Assembly (NCBI GenBank): GCA_030867875.1
Contig: JAOWCC010001634.1
Coordinates: 58,391,860 to 58,455,859 of the forward strand
Direction of reading: 5' to 3'
Length of the DNA: 64,000 nt
DNA from: Actinernus sp. WN-2022
Taxonomy: Eukaryota; Cnidaria; Anthozoa; Actiniaria; Actinernidae
Program-made: the position numbers and the translations under genes
Shown: positions 25,499 through 37,600 of the stretch, one piece after another
Layout of the letters: each line of letters starts with the position of its first letter
How positions within the stretch are numbered: position 1 is the stretch's first letter
The notes under the pieces: generated by a model
Told to the model about the DNA's origin: nothing
The model's database searches: none
The model's input: the letters and a program-made list of their open reading frames with translations, nothing else

Positions 25499-27829
25499 GC
25501 TATGTACCGGAGATTACTGCAGCCTAGCTGGCCTCTCCACTATTTGGACTTTCACAAGAACTGGAATGTTGGACTCTTGTGTACGACTATATGTCGAAAA
25601 TGTATATGCTTGAATACGAGTGAGAGCATTTTATATACCCAGTTCAGAGTTGTCATTCCATTTTTACACGAAAGATTATCTTCTTCTTGCACACACATCC
25701 CTCCAAACCTCAATATCATATGTTTTCAAGTTATAAAGACTTCCCACAATCGGACAAAAAGACTGATACAGTGATATCCATTGTGTAATATTTCTCTCTC
25801 CGTACAATGGCACTTTATAGGTCGCGGTCGTGTTCTTTTGGGACATATTCCGGCTATTCCAAAATCAGCGGAATACCTCGAAATCTTGCAGGTATTCATC
25901 TCCCGAAATGTAAAAAGTATTCGCCACATTTAGTACCTCATTTGCGCCCTTAGTTCTGATACTATCTGCGATGTTCCTCTTTTCCCTTCAGAACGCAGTC
26001 CATCGCAAATCTTAGGAAACTGGACAACCAATCAAAACAAGTGTTACAATGAAGCTATCGTGTTTCATTGTAGCCAATGAGAGCAAACGTAGTGTCAAAC
26101 TTTACCAGATCCCACTTCTTTGGATAGGAAAACATGGGGTGGGATCTGGGTACGAGATTATATGAGTCTGTCTTGTGTCTAATAGCTTCGACCTCAGTTA
26201 TCTCAACGCGCCTGAACAAATCTAACGTCATATTGTATCATTAGCCTGTTTGGACAAGTCATGGTTCGAATATCGTCACTGTTCAAATGTGCCTTTTTAA
26301 AGATTCATGTACTTTTTGGTCAATAACAGTTCCTTTACAAGAATCATAAGGTTATAAAGTAGTTAAGAAAGATGGGACTCCGACTTTGAGAGAAATTTCC
26401 TCCGAGACGGACTTTACACTTCAAAATATAATCTGAATGTCTCCCGGATCAACGCCATCTTGTTTCGACTGTGTTTGTTATGTAAATAAATTAAGTGACC
26501 CGCGAGTGTATCCCGAGCGGTGTGGAATCTGATTGGTTGACCATGTCACGAGTTGTGCAAACTCACGACAGGACAGAACAAAAATAAAAAAGAAGACACA
26601 GACTGCATTTTAAGACTCCGGCCGCTGCTAGCAGCGCCGGAGTAATTATTCAACTAAAGTATGTAAAGCTAAGTTCATGCAATACACTACGCTGAAAAAC
26701 ACACTCAACCTAAGTTTTTCTTGTAGTTTTCTAATTCTGCTCCAATTTCGTCGACGACATTGCCGAGTACATTGGTGAAACTATTGTTTGATGGAGTCAC
26801 ATGTAAGCCTAAGGGCACTGTCAATCGAATTGAACCTTCAAGTTTATTTATAACAAAACTACAAAAATAACACACTGAGATAGAAGAGAAATACCATGTG
26901 AATGTCCTGATATGCTTTTAAAATCTTCTCGACAGAGGATGGCAAAGATTAAAGAGGATTACTAAAGCTTATTGTAGAGACTTTATTTCAGTTACAGTGG
27001 ACTGATTTCAAGTTGCTCTAAATTTCTCATCAGTATTTTTCATCCACTCGAATCTTTGCCACCCTCCATCAAAATTGTCACATATTTTCTACAGTACATC
27101 TTAAAAAACATATTCTGGCAATCTGAGTAGTTATTTTTGTCTTTCTTCATTGGACCATTTGTCATTTGAGGACTGAAAGTGCCCCTTTAGGGCAAACATG
27201 ATTCCATCTTGTTTGCATTTCTAAAAACATCTATTAGTCTGGCAGCTTGTGTCGTCCTGTGGGAATTTTAGGAAGAAAGCAAGCAACCCATCTAGATGTG
27301 TTAAGGCAAGACGAAGGAACAATAAAAACTTTGTTGGCACTTTGGTAATTTGCTAGTATGGCTGTTATGGGGTATTAAAGAAAGCCACGTGAGGTTTAGC
27401 ATGGAAACGAGGCTGATATACATCTGGGTCCCAAAAAAACACCTTATTGTTACTTAAACCTCTTCAAACTTGGTAAGACTAACAACCACCCAACACAAGG
27501 TATCGTAAAGTGATAATGACTTTGATCATGTGATCAGAAAGGTCCAGCATGAAAACGAGGCTGGAATTTGTTTGGATCTCAGTTACCCTATTACCTTTGG
27601 TTTAACCTCGGCAAACTTGCTAAACTTAACATATACGACCTTAACTACTCAACACTAGGCATTCCAAAATAATAATGAATTATTATAGTGATAAAATAGT
27701 GATCACGTGACCAGAAAGGTTGAGCATGAAAACCAGGCTGAGAGTCCAAACTGTCTTCGTGGTCAGTTGTTTCTGTACTTAAAGTAAAGGGAGGCCACGT
27801 TGCATTGGACAACATGGCAATTGATCAGA
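25499..27829. other. Host intergenic DNA
   Basis: No supported gene. A Cys-rich 67-codon minus frame at 25726-25929 has no recognisable fold. GATCCCAC... and GGGATCTGGGTACGAGATT near 26107-26160 look like a short inverted repeat of a dispersed element. CACGTGA-type words recur around 27380-27720. Confidence 0.4.
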
Positions 27830-30610
27830 GATGTCAGCCGGAAGACAAAAAACCTGATATTGTGATAATATCCGTTCGATCGAGGACCTGCTAGAGTCGA
27901 TAACCAAGCTACTGAGTACTGTATACCCATCGTTTAGTTTGTTAAATGATGAGCAGCTCCCACCGCATGTCTCCCTCCCTGACTCAGTCTGGCTTCTTGG
28001 ACGGACCATGATGAGATCTCCCACTGATTCCAGAGAAACAAACATGATGCCCATGATTCCAAAAGTGGACAATACCGTAACGCCTAGACAACAGTCTAAT
28101 CTAAACATCCCGAAATTGTATGGATATCACTCCATGGTTAGTCCTACGATGCCCGTAACGCGAGTTGGAACGCCACCTTTAATTGCTTCACCAGCTCATG
28201 AATGGAAGACACTGCTTACTGTCCTTATGCAATTGCAAGCTCAAGGTATCAAAACAGCAGTTGTAGGTCCGACTAAGAAGACCATCATATCACTTGACAT
28301 GGGACTCTATCAACCTGCAAAGCAGCTGCAAATGGCACGAGAAGATTTGAACCACCTAATACTCCGTCCTGGTGAGCTCCACATAGTAATGGCACAACTA
28401 CGGACCGTTGGCGCATACATTGAAAGTATTGTGTTGGATCGAAGCTGATCTGTATGGATCTGCGACGGTAAAACAGGTCATTGATGGCAATCACGTGAAG
28501 AGAAGAGAGACAGCTCATCTGTGACTCTGCAGGCCATGTTTACATTGTTTCGGGAGGTTTTTTTTCAACAGCATCCCGATTTGCAACGTCGACTTGAAGA
28601 AGTTACAAAAAACTCGGTCTCGCATGTGCAGGCTCGGAGAAGGAGAAAATAAGGAGAAAAAAGAGGTTCATGCGGAGATGGCTCACACTATTGCGTCCTT
28701 GAATACATGGAGGAAATGAATAAATTTGACGCCGCAAAGTGTAAACAACCACTTTTCAGAGTGATGCGTGAGTGCATACAAATGATCATGGAAATTATGC
28801 TTTTCTTCCGTGCAGTTCGAACAGCAGACTGGGATCTACATCTTATGGCTCTTGAAGTATTCACCAAGTACTTCTGTGTACATGATACGCTCAACTATAC
28901 ATGCATGATTCCTATAAACTTAGCAGAGATGAAATCACGTCAGATGTCTGATCCCGATATCCATGAGGAATTCAAGCAGGGGAACTGGGTGTTAACAAGA
29001 ACAAGCATGTACCGTTCCGCTCCATTGGTGCTGACAAATTGTCTTCGAGCACATGAACCGCTCCATGAAGGTGTCTAGTGGGCATAACCTTAAACTCAAG
29101 TACCCGGCCGTAACAAAGTTCTTTCTGATTGCTCCAGAACTTGCAAGACTTGCCGGAGAAGCTCATCAGACGGCAAGAAGTTATCAATTTCTTTCAACTG
29201 CTTTGTTTGCTCTTCAAGAGAGAAACCTTCACTCTTAGAAGCTTTACAAATTCATTTGCAGAAGAGAGTAACAAACTTTTTAACCTGGTCTCAAAGGTTG
29301 TCATGCCTCAGAAAGCTAACGAAGACTCTGCAACCAAAGTCAGATTGGCTGTAAGCTGCTCGATGCATTTGTTCGTGATTGCATCCAGTCAGGAAAGACA
29401 AATCAGGAAAGACAAATCTCTGGTCGCCCATGAAGAAGTATAAGACATATCATTGTTCGCCCACATGATGGTGGTCTGCAAGTCAAGGCCTGAGATCCAC
29501 CTCAAGGAGGCAGTTGGTCCGCACGAATTCACAGTGGTGGCTAGATCGTTGTTTGCAGCTGATGGAACAATGCTTCACTGTTCCCAGAAGAGTGCTTTAA
29601 TGGCCATTCTTGAGAAGCTGCCCATTAGGAGGGACGTACATGTGTGCAACATGGCTACCACTGGGAATGTTGCTCTACTTACACAAGAAAGCAGCAGCAT
29701 GCAGGAACCTGTGATCGGTGCGGAACAGCAGAGTTTCCATTGTCAATGCCATGGCAGAAGTGCAATCACTGGACAAGCCAGACTGCATTAAGAGTTGCTC
29801 ACAGCTGGCAGATCACTTTAGTGCTCGGGTTTTGGAAAAGTACAGCCACAGTGATAAGGTGCGCTTTTTCTTCAACAGGTATCATAATGCCGTTAACATT
29901 GAAGATGGCTACTCGTGTCAGAAGACAAGGTGGAGCACAACCAATGTCCTATCATATTACAGACACAACAAATGTTGCAAAGGTTCCTATAAAGAGGTTG
30001 CTGTCAGATTTCAAGACAAAAATGAAACTTAGTTCCTAAATTGCAAAAACGATGAGTAACAGTGCACAAATGATCGGAAGACATGTGGTTGTCGCATGGT
30101 CGAGTGACCAAGAAGAAGCAGATACAAAAATGTTGCTTCACGCTTTAGATGCAACTGCCTCTAGCGCTACCAGAATCCGGATCCACTCGCCAGACACTGA
30201 TGTGCTTATTCTCACACTTAGACGTTATCCAGAATTGTGCCAGGACACATCGTTTGTGACTCCATTGAGGCCCATTGTCGAAGCCTTCGGCCCCAATAGA
30301 CCAGCAGCTCTACCAGGATTCCACGCCGTGACTGGAGCTGACAACACAGGTAGCTTTGCTGGGAAAGGAAAGCTAGCATGATGGAACATTTTTGAGGGAA
30401 GTAGTCAGGAAGTCAATGATGCCTTTACCGATCTTATAAGGCACAACTGCAACTCCAACGGAAACAACCGTGGCTGCTATTGAGCAGTTGGTCTGTAAAT
30501 GTTACCTACTCAAGACACAGTATACCAAGGTAAAGGAGGTTAGATGGTGGCTGTTCAGGAGAAAGCAGGTACATTTTGATAGGCTACCGCCTCAATTGGG
30601 ACTCAGATAA
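27830..30610 (+). pseudogene. Decayed gene of a multi-copy uncharacterised family
   Basis: Fragments in changing frames read as one protein from left to right. About 28190-28510 holds HEWKTLLTVLMQLQ, then ISLDMGLYQPAKQLQMA and GELHIVMAQLRTVGAYIE. About 28700-29080 holds RAVRTADWDLHLMALEVF and MSDPDIHEEFKQGNW. About 30050-30380 holds QEEADTKMLLHALDATA, IHSPDTDVLILTLRRYPELC and LPGFHAVTGADNTGSFAGKG. Many frameshifts and stops interrupt it. The family is one I associate with repeated cnidarian loci; its function is unknown, though SPDTDVL with later acidic residues recalls a nuclease-like fold. It is not expressed as an intact protein. Confidence 0.65.
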
Positions 30611-30674
30611 ATTTCAGCCTGGTCTTTCTCGTCATGTGTTTTGAAATAGAATATTTATTATAAAGTTCTGCTAA

Positions 30675-30890
30675 TAGCCTACGTAGCTGGCGATGTTGGT
30701 AGTTTTCGTGAGAAGACTGGGGCTGCAGCCGAGGGTATTTTCTGAATGGCCACCATCTTCGCCAAGCTAGACGCTTGCACCCAGATCACATCACACAGCT
30801 TCGCCAAGATGGCAGCCATTAAAAAATACCCCTGGCCACGGCCCGATCTTGCGAAAACTACCAACACCGCCAGCTACGCAGGCTACTCTG
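30675..30890. mobile_element. ~215-bp foldback element
   Basis: TAGCCTACGTAGCTGGCGATG at the left returns in reverse complement (GCCAGCTACGCAGGCTA) at the right. The arms also share a GTTGGTAGTTTTCG block and a GGCCACCATCTTCGCCAAG-like block. No ORF beyond the repeat. Confidence 0.7.
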
Positions 30891-31479
30891 CCAAGAACAC
30901 AAGAAATATGCACAAGATTAACAGTGAAATGGCTTCCAATCACTGTTTCTCGAGCATGCAATACCTGTATATTTTTGATATTAAGGAAAGAAAATTCAAT
31001 TTATTGGCAGGATTTATATAATATATTAGCATAACCCAGCTGCCATCTACTACAAACTCGTCATCTGTTTGGGTAGCCAGGTACCATCTTTCAATATTAT
31101 TGATAGTCAATTGTGCATGTGCTGCTGAAAAAAATAACATTTTAAAGAGTTTTTCACAGTTTTCTCAATCACAGGGACAGTGCTCAACATTACAAAATAC
31201 AATAACGTACTGCACGTGAAAATGCACACAGTCGCCTACATTTCAACCGTTCTCTGCAAAAACACAACGTGAAAACCCCAAATTTTACGTTTACAAGAGA
31301 ACGCCAACCGTATAAAAGTAAATCACTCGGCGTGAACGGAACTCTATGCTTATCATACTTTTCGAATGTGAAAAGTAATTAAAGGCGAACGAAGTAAATA
31401 GTAAACATCACATTTCGAGAGAAACCATTTTTCTAGGTCCCGTTCTCGCTGCCGTCGCTTAAGCTCTCTAATAATGAGG
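30891..31479. other. Host intergenic DNA
   Basis: No gene or clear repeat supported. Confidence 0.4.
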
Positions 31480-31935
31480 ATGAAGAGCATGATGAGGAGG
31501 AGTAGGAGGAGAATGAGGAGGAGAATGAAAATAAGGACTGGAGGAAGATAAGGAGGAAGAAGAAGATAAGGACGGAGAAGGAGGACAATGACGAGGAGGA
31601 AGATAAGGAGGAGGAAGAAGATAAGGACGGAGAAGGATGAGAACGACGAGGAGGAAGATAAGGAGGAACAAGAAGATAAGGATGGAGAAGGAGCAGAATG
31701 ACGAGGAGGAAGATAAGGAGGAAGAAGAAAAGGACGGAGAAGGGGGAGAATGACGAGGAGGAAAATAAGGAGGAGGAAGAAGATAAGGACGGAGAAGGAG
31801 GAGGATGACGAGGAGGAAGATTAGGAGGAGGAAGAAAATAAGGACGGAGAAGAAGGAGGATGACGAGGTAATGATGAGAATGATGATGACATGGATGATA
31901 TGAGCCGGTTGATGACGGAGGATGACGACGACGTT
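31480..31935. repeat. Purine-rich minisatellite
   Basis: Repeated AAGATAAGGACGGAGAAGGA and ATGACGAGGAGG words, units of roughly 36-40 bp, almost all purine on plus. The Ser/Pro-rich minus frames over it are artefacts. Strand asymmetry could allow triplex structure. Confidence 0.85.
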
Positions 31936-32836
31936 GATAATGATAACACTGAATAATAACAAAAAGAGCCTTTATTCGTCCAATAACATGCATGTTGGAC
32001 GGCATTACAACAATGTTCTAAAAGATAAATAGAAAAAGTGTGCATTACTCGCATTATAAAGCTGAAGTGTGATCTACGGTATCTAAAGATTGATCAAAAA
32101 TCTAACTAAATCTAATAAAAACTAATTCAATTCGATCTGATTCAGTTATATCTGAAAATGACTGGTTCTAACGATAAACAATGTTCATGCTTCAACCAGC
32201 TGGTGGTTTAGCGGCCAACGTGCTTGAGTTCTCGTGACAGCTGACAAAGTACACAACACGGCAGACACTCCACTGCACAGTAGTCATTCAACAATGAACC
32301 CTGAAATGAATTAATACATGGAGGTAAGCTTGGATACTTTGTTAACTATTAATGTGGATTTGGACCGTGACTAATTGTCACATTTAGAAGTTGCAGAAAT
32401 ACTGTTCGGATAGAATTGATGGATATTTGAGAACTTCTCCGATCCGCTGCCCTCGTTCAGGGCTTTAAAATAGTCTTGCCTCTTACAGAACAAACCATGC
32501 ATAATGTCAATACCTGAATGTTCTGCTCAACCCTCAACTTGATCCTAAGTCCTAGGAGAGCTCCAGGACAACAATAAGGGAAGCACATGCCTTCTCCCAT
32601 GCGCGATGCCACATCACGTAGCAGGCAGTTGTAACAGCACACGCCACAAAAGCCTGTGGTATAAAACGATCAAGAGATCTGTGAAGATCACATCATTACT
32701 TTTGAGACCGAAGTTGTACAAGTCAGATGACTTTCCAGGGGCATCCAACGGTAAAACATAAAAACGAATATACTGACGCTTTTATCTAACAATTCAGTAG
32801 ACTATAAGCTCGAAGTTTCTATTATACAAATAGAGT
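31936..32836. other. Host intergenic DNA
   Basis: No gene supported. Confidence 0.4.
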
Positions 32837-33205
32837 GTGTCTGTCTCGGAACTATCGGCTGATAGTTGCCCGCGGAAATTTGATGTTCTTAAAACAAATA
32901 TAAGCCCAGAACGAAATATGTTAGTTTTAAGAACATCAAATTTCCAAGGGAAACTATCAGCCGATAGTTCCGAGACAAACGCACTATTTGTCATTATTGT
33001 TCATAAAAAAATTGTCTTCCGCTCTCCGGCGGGCAATATTATACAAATAGACTGTGTCCGTCGAGGAACTAACGGCTGATAGTTGCTCGCGGATATTTGA
33101 TTTTCTTAAAACAAATATAAGCCCGAGAGTTTTAAGAACATCAAATTTCCAAGGGAAACTATCAGCCGATAGTTCCGAGACAAACGCAGTCTATTTGCGT
33201 TATTG
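32837..33205. repeat. Two direct copies of a ~150-bp palindrome
   Basis: Copy 1 (about 32837-32990) and copy 2 (about 33047-33205) each start with GGAACTA.CGGCTGATAG and end with CTATCAGCCGATAGTTCC, with AAACAAATATAAGCCC in the middle. Copy 2 has a shortened centre. They look like two insertions, or a duplication, of a foldback MITE. Confidence 0.75.
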
Positions 33206-33305
33206 TTCAATACAATACAAAATTGTCTTTCGTGCTCAGCGGGCACTATAGCCTGATAGTTTGCCTCCGCGGACGACAACTATCACGTCACGTGATCGCT
33301 TTTGG

Positions 33306-33532
33306 CCAATAAAGTAAAGTAAAGCAACTTTATTTAACGTCGGTAACTCGTGACAGTCTGGTGAGACTGATAAACTTGAGGCCGACGGGAGACCTACGAT
33401 TTTACGTCCTTATCGGAGAAGACGTGAAGGTCTAACCATTTGCAGTTGTTTCACGAAGGCAGCACCTTCTACTCAGTTGTGTTGGTCCGGCCGGGGTTTG
33501 AACCCGCGACCTCCCGCTCGAAAATTTTGTGG
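33306..33532 (-). mobile_element. tRNA-derived SINE, 5'-truncated
   Basis: Read on minus it begins with a Pol III B-box-like GGTTCAAACCCC and ends in an AAATAAAGTTGCTTTACTTT-type tail of short repeats. It splits a ~75-bp sequence that is present twice: 33245-33305 and 33545-33612 share CTGATAGTTTGCCTCCGCGG and CACGTCACGTGATCGC. Confidence 0.65.
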
Positions 33533-33705
33533 TGAACTATAACTCCTGATAGTTTGCCTCCGCGGACGACGACTATCACGTCACGTGATCGCTTTTAGCC
33601 AATGAGCGTGGTGAACTACACTGTATAACGGCTGATAGTTGACGAGGAGCGTAGCTTCGAGTCAACTATTAGCCAAAGAAACTGAGAGCGAGTAGTCTAA
33701 TAGAC

Positions 33706-34040
33706 CCTTTGCAGGACCTGGTCACGTGAACTGTTTAGCCTGCCAATCAAACACAATTTGCGCTAGAATGTTAACAACATGGATGCAAGAAATGGAAAGA
33801 GCAAGCCAAAATTAGAAAAAATCCAAGTTTTAGGTATATATCTTTAAAACTGAAGGAATGGCAATTTTTTGAAAACTCTACAATTTAACAGAGTTTATGA
33901 GGCTGATTCCTGCTGACTGTCACTTTTTTTACTAATTTTGGCTTGCTCTTTCCATTTCTGGCATCCATGTTGTTCTAGCGCCAATTCGTTTTGATTGACA
34001 GGCTAAAATGGTCACGTGACCAGGTCCTGCAAAGGGCCTA
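33706..34040. mobile_element. Foldback MITE interrupted at its right end by element 2
   Basis: CCCTTTGCAGGACCTGGTCACGTGA at the left returns as reverse complement (CCAGGTCCTGCAAAGGG) at 34017-34037. Inner arms share AAGAAATGGAAAGAGCAAG and CATGGATG words. The arm match (TAATAG..CCCTTT) appears to continue across the element 2 insertion into 48492-48502 (GCCTATTATTT). Element 2 thus seems to have inserted in the terminal bases of this MITE. Confidence 0.7.
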
Positions 34041-34125
34041 AGTAGTATATAAAGTGCCGGTTCTGGCGCAACGAAGGTCCTGGGGGCGCGGCGAGCACTC
34101 CGTCCGCTACCACGCGGGTCTCCCC
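34041..34125 (+). repeat. Element 2 left terminal inverted repeat
   Basis: AGTAGTATATA, then GCCGGTTCTGGCGCA and GAAGGTCCTGGGGG, matched by the reverse complement at 48413-48491 with drift after about 55 bp. Unlike element 1 there is no terminal hairpin palindrome. Confidence 0.8.
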
Positions 34126-34273
34126 TATATATCGAGCACATGAGCGTTCGCGTAGAGAAATAATTGATAATTATTAAATCTACCCCCACGGCACCTAAGA
34201 CTTCGCGTACATAAATAATTTGCAATTAGAGAGGTGTCTATCTAAGGTATACCTGAGGTAACGAACTACCAAC

Positions 34274-34561
34274 ATGCGCGGTGAGAATTTATGTGGTTGG
34301 ATAAAGGTCGGAGAGCAGGCCTTCTGCAGCAAGTCGTGTATAGGTACGTGCTGTAAGATTCACCTCAAGAAACTAAGGCAAGGAAGACCGATTCCAACCC
34401 CTTGTCGTGTATGCGGAAAGGGCACCCAGAGCACTCTTTGCATTTGTGTTAGGTGTGGCTCGGGGTTCTTACGTGTAAAGCTATCCAGGAAGAAAGAGGC
34501 AGCCAGGCGGCAGTTCGTAGCAGTAATGCGAGAGCTGTTACAGGATCGAACCCCCATTTAG
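34274..34561 (+). CDS. Small Cys-rich zinc-binding protein of element 2
   Basis: 95 aa, intact. It has C..., CSKSC, CC..H, PC.VCGKG and CI.VRCGS clusters that align with the 139-residue protein of element 1 but lacks the acidic tail. A basic tail (about 73-85) suggests nucleic-acid binding. It is the first gene from the left end, ahead of the polymerase, whereas its relative sits near the right end in element 1. It is one of only two genes of element 2 without a visible break. Confidence 0.7.
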   Translation: MRGENLCGWIKVGEQAFCSKSCIGTCCKIHLKKLRQGRPIPTPCRVCGKGTQSTLCICVRCGSGFLRVKLSRKKEAARRQFVAVMRELLQDRTPI

Positions 34562-34683
34562 AAATATCCGTTATCTGGTATATACGTGTGAAACATGGCT
34601 TAGCAGTAATGCGAGAGCTGTTACAGATTCGAACCCCCATTTAGAGATATCCGTTGTCTGGTATATACATGCGAAACATGGCT
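34518..34683 (+). repeat. 83-bp tandem duplication spanning gene end and promoter
   Basis: Two direct copies (34518-34600, 34601-34683) run from the last codons of the Cys-rich gene, through TATCCGTTRTCTGGTATATAC, to AACATGGCT. The second copy supplies the polymerase ATG (34678). The first leaves a decoy ATG-GCT-TAG two-codon frame and a spare copy of the GGTATATAC box. Confidence 0.8.
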
Positions 34684-37600
34684 ACCATGGATGAGTACAT
34701 TGAGAAGTCACTCGCAGAAATGCAGATACCAGAGCCTCTCCAGGGTGTCGTCCGCAACATCCTAGACGAGCCCATCCCGGAAGCCGTAAAGAGGCGCTTA
34801 CCAGAGCCCCTGCTTCCCAAAAGATACAAGCCAAGGCCAAAGCCCTCACCTCGTAAAAAGCGGAAAGCTATACTTGAGGAGTACGACCCTATATCTAGTA
34901 AAGTTAGAACAGTCGAGGATTACAAGAAGGAGGTCTTAGAGCTGTTAGACCACGAGGAGCCTAAGGGCCTTACATTCGTCCAAACGCCTTGGGCCATTGG
35001 GAACTATCTACGCGGATGGAAGATGAACGTCCCAGAGGGTAATTCTCTAGAGGCAGACCCAGCAGCCTTCCTCGCTGATGTGCGGAAGCAGACTGTCGAA
35101 AAGCTCAAGGAAGAGCTCCAAGACCTCAATGGTATTAAGTTTCAGCTGGCTTTGAACATCACGCTCCGGCTTGACAAACCTGAGGGTCCAGTATATGCGA
35201 CAGCCACGTTCCGGAGCTCGCAAACCGTCTTAACCAACAGCGCTGAGATCCGTGGGGCACTAGTAGAAGCACATGCGCATATCCACAACGGCATCGAGAA
35301 GTGGATCACTCGGGGCTCGAACTGGGTCGTGGATAGAGTTAACATTCTATGGTTGAACATCGCTCGCTATCAACCACTCCGTGGGGGTTCGTATATACCA
35401 CTACCTGCAGAAGTTGCAAGGAAGAAAGCCGTGATCAATTTGAAAAACAAAGACGACCATTGCTTACGTTGATCACTACGCGCAGCACTGTTCCCAGTTT
35501 CAAAAGTACCCCAGAGGACATCGAAGTACCGAGAAGATGACGGGTTGAACTTCGATGGGATAAGCTCGCCAACGCCCATCTTTCAAATACCGCGCGTGGA
35601 GAAGCAGAACAGAATCTCTATCAGCGTATATGGAAGGGATCCGAAGGAACGGTGCTTGGTTGTGCACCACATATCAAAGGAGACCTTCTCAACGCGTGTT
35701 AGCCTCTTGCTTATAGAGTGTTCGAAAAGCGGTCTGCAACACTACTGCTGGATCAAGGACTTCAACGGCCTCCTATTCGATCAGACAAAGCATGAACATA
35801 GGCAGCACTTCTGCGAGCGGTGTTTACATGGATACACCACCGAGGCTCTCCTTGAGAAGCACGTTCCAGAGTGCAGTGGCATCAACGGCCGAGCCATTCG
35901 TATCGACATGCCTACTGAGGAGAACAACAAACTCTCCTTCCAGAACTTCCACAAGCAGCTCAAAGTTCCCTACATCATTTACGCCGACCTCGAGGCTTTA
36001 ACCACTAAGTTCGAATGGCCCGCCCTGAAGCCCGAAAAGAGCAACACGCAGAAGACAGAGGAGCACATTCCCTGCGGATTCTCCTACATCGTTGTACGTT
36101 GTGACGGTCACAGCGAGCCGCCCGTGCTTTACCGAGGTCCTGATACAATCGAACGCTTCCTACAATGCATCCAAGAGGAGGAGGTGAATATTAGAGCCCA
36201 AAAGGCTAAGACGCTGCATATGACGCAGAAAAACTGGAGGGACTTCAACGCAGCAGATGATTGTCACATTTGCCAGAGGCATTTAGGTGGTAGAGACCGG
36301 GTACGGGATCACTGTCATATCACAGGTGAGTTTCGAGGCGCCGCACATAGGGCTTGCAACCTCAAATTACGTCTCTTCCCTACCATCCCGGTCGTATTTC
36401 ACAACCTGCGTGAATCCAAGACGGAGGGAAAGATCTCCTGCATCCCGAATAACATGGAGAAATACATTTCGTTCTCACTTGGCAACCTCCGGTTCATTGA
36501 TAGCGTCCAATTCCTTCTATCCTCCAGACAAATTGGTGGCCAGTAAAGCCCCAGAGACCTTCCAGCAGACAATGAAGCACGAGCCCAACCCAGACAAGAA
36601 CAAACTGCTAATGCGCAAAGGCGTTTACCCATACGAGTACATGAACACTTTGGAGAGGTTCGCAGAGACTTCTCTTCCACAGAAGAGTGCGTTCTATAGT
36701 AAGCTATTCCTAGAGGACGTATCCGACGAGGACTACAAATATGCACAAGAGGTTTGGAAGGTGTTTGGTTGTGAGACGTTGGGGGACTACCACGATCTTT
36801 ACCTCTGAACTGACGTGCTTCTCCTCGCAGATGTGTTTGAGGGCTTTCGTGCGACCTGCATGTATAACTACAGCTTGAACCCAGCTCACTACTATACAAG
36901 CCCCGGGCTCTCATGGGATGCGCTGTTAAAGAAGACTGACATGGAGCTCGAGCTACTAACCGACTACGACATGCACCTCTTCGTTGAGAAGGGTCTGCGT
37001 GGTGGGATATCCATGGTGTCCCAGCGGTACGCCAAAGCAAACAACCCAAGCGTACCGGGGTTCAACCCCGAGAAGCCGACGAGCCACATACTCTATCTAG
37101 ATGCAAACAACCTATATGGCTGGGCCATGAGTCAGTATCTACCAACAGGAGGGTTCGAGTGGTGCACACCAACGGAACAGCAGATGCGGATAAAAGTATC
37201 CTCGAGAACTTCATGACGCGCATAACAGCTATCTCCTTGCTCCCGAGAGAATGCAAGTGGACAAAGCCTGGTTCTCGGAATACCAAACGAACCTCTTCGA
37301 GAAGCTTTACAAGGGTAATGGGACCTTGAAAGCGGGGAAGCTTATGCCCAACGTCCGCGATAAAGAGCGCTATGTGCTTCACTACCGCAACCTACAGCTA
37401 TACCTCTCTGGGCATACGTTTGAAAAAGAGCCACAGAGCAATTCGCTTTGATCAAAGCCCATGGATGGGCAGGCAAAGAGCACATTCGAGCAGGACCTTT
37501 ACAAGTTAATGAACAGCTCTGTCTTCGGTAAGACAATGGATAACCTGCGCAAGCGTGTAGACATCAAGCTGGTGCGCTCTTCGGAGGGGGTCAGACTGCA

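Noticed and set aside
31433..32005. Ser/Pro/Leu-rich 190-codon minus ORF
   Set aside because: Direct translation of the purine minisatellite.
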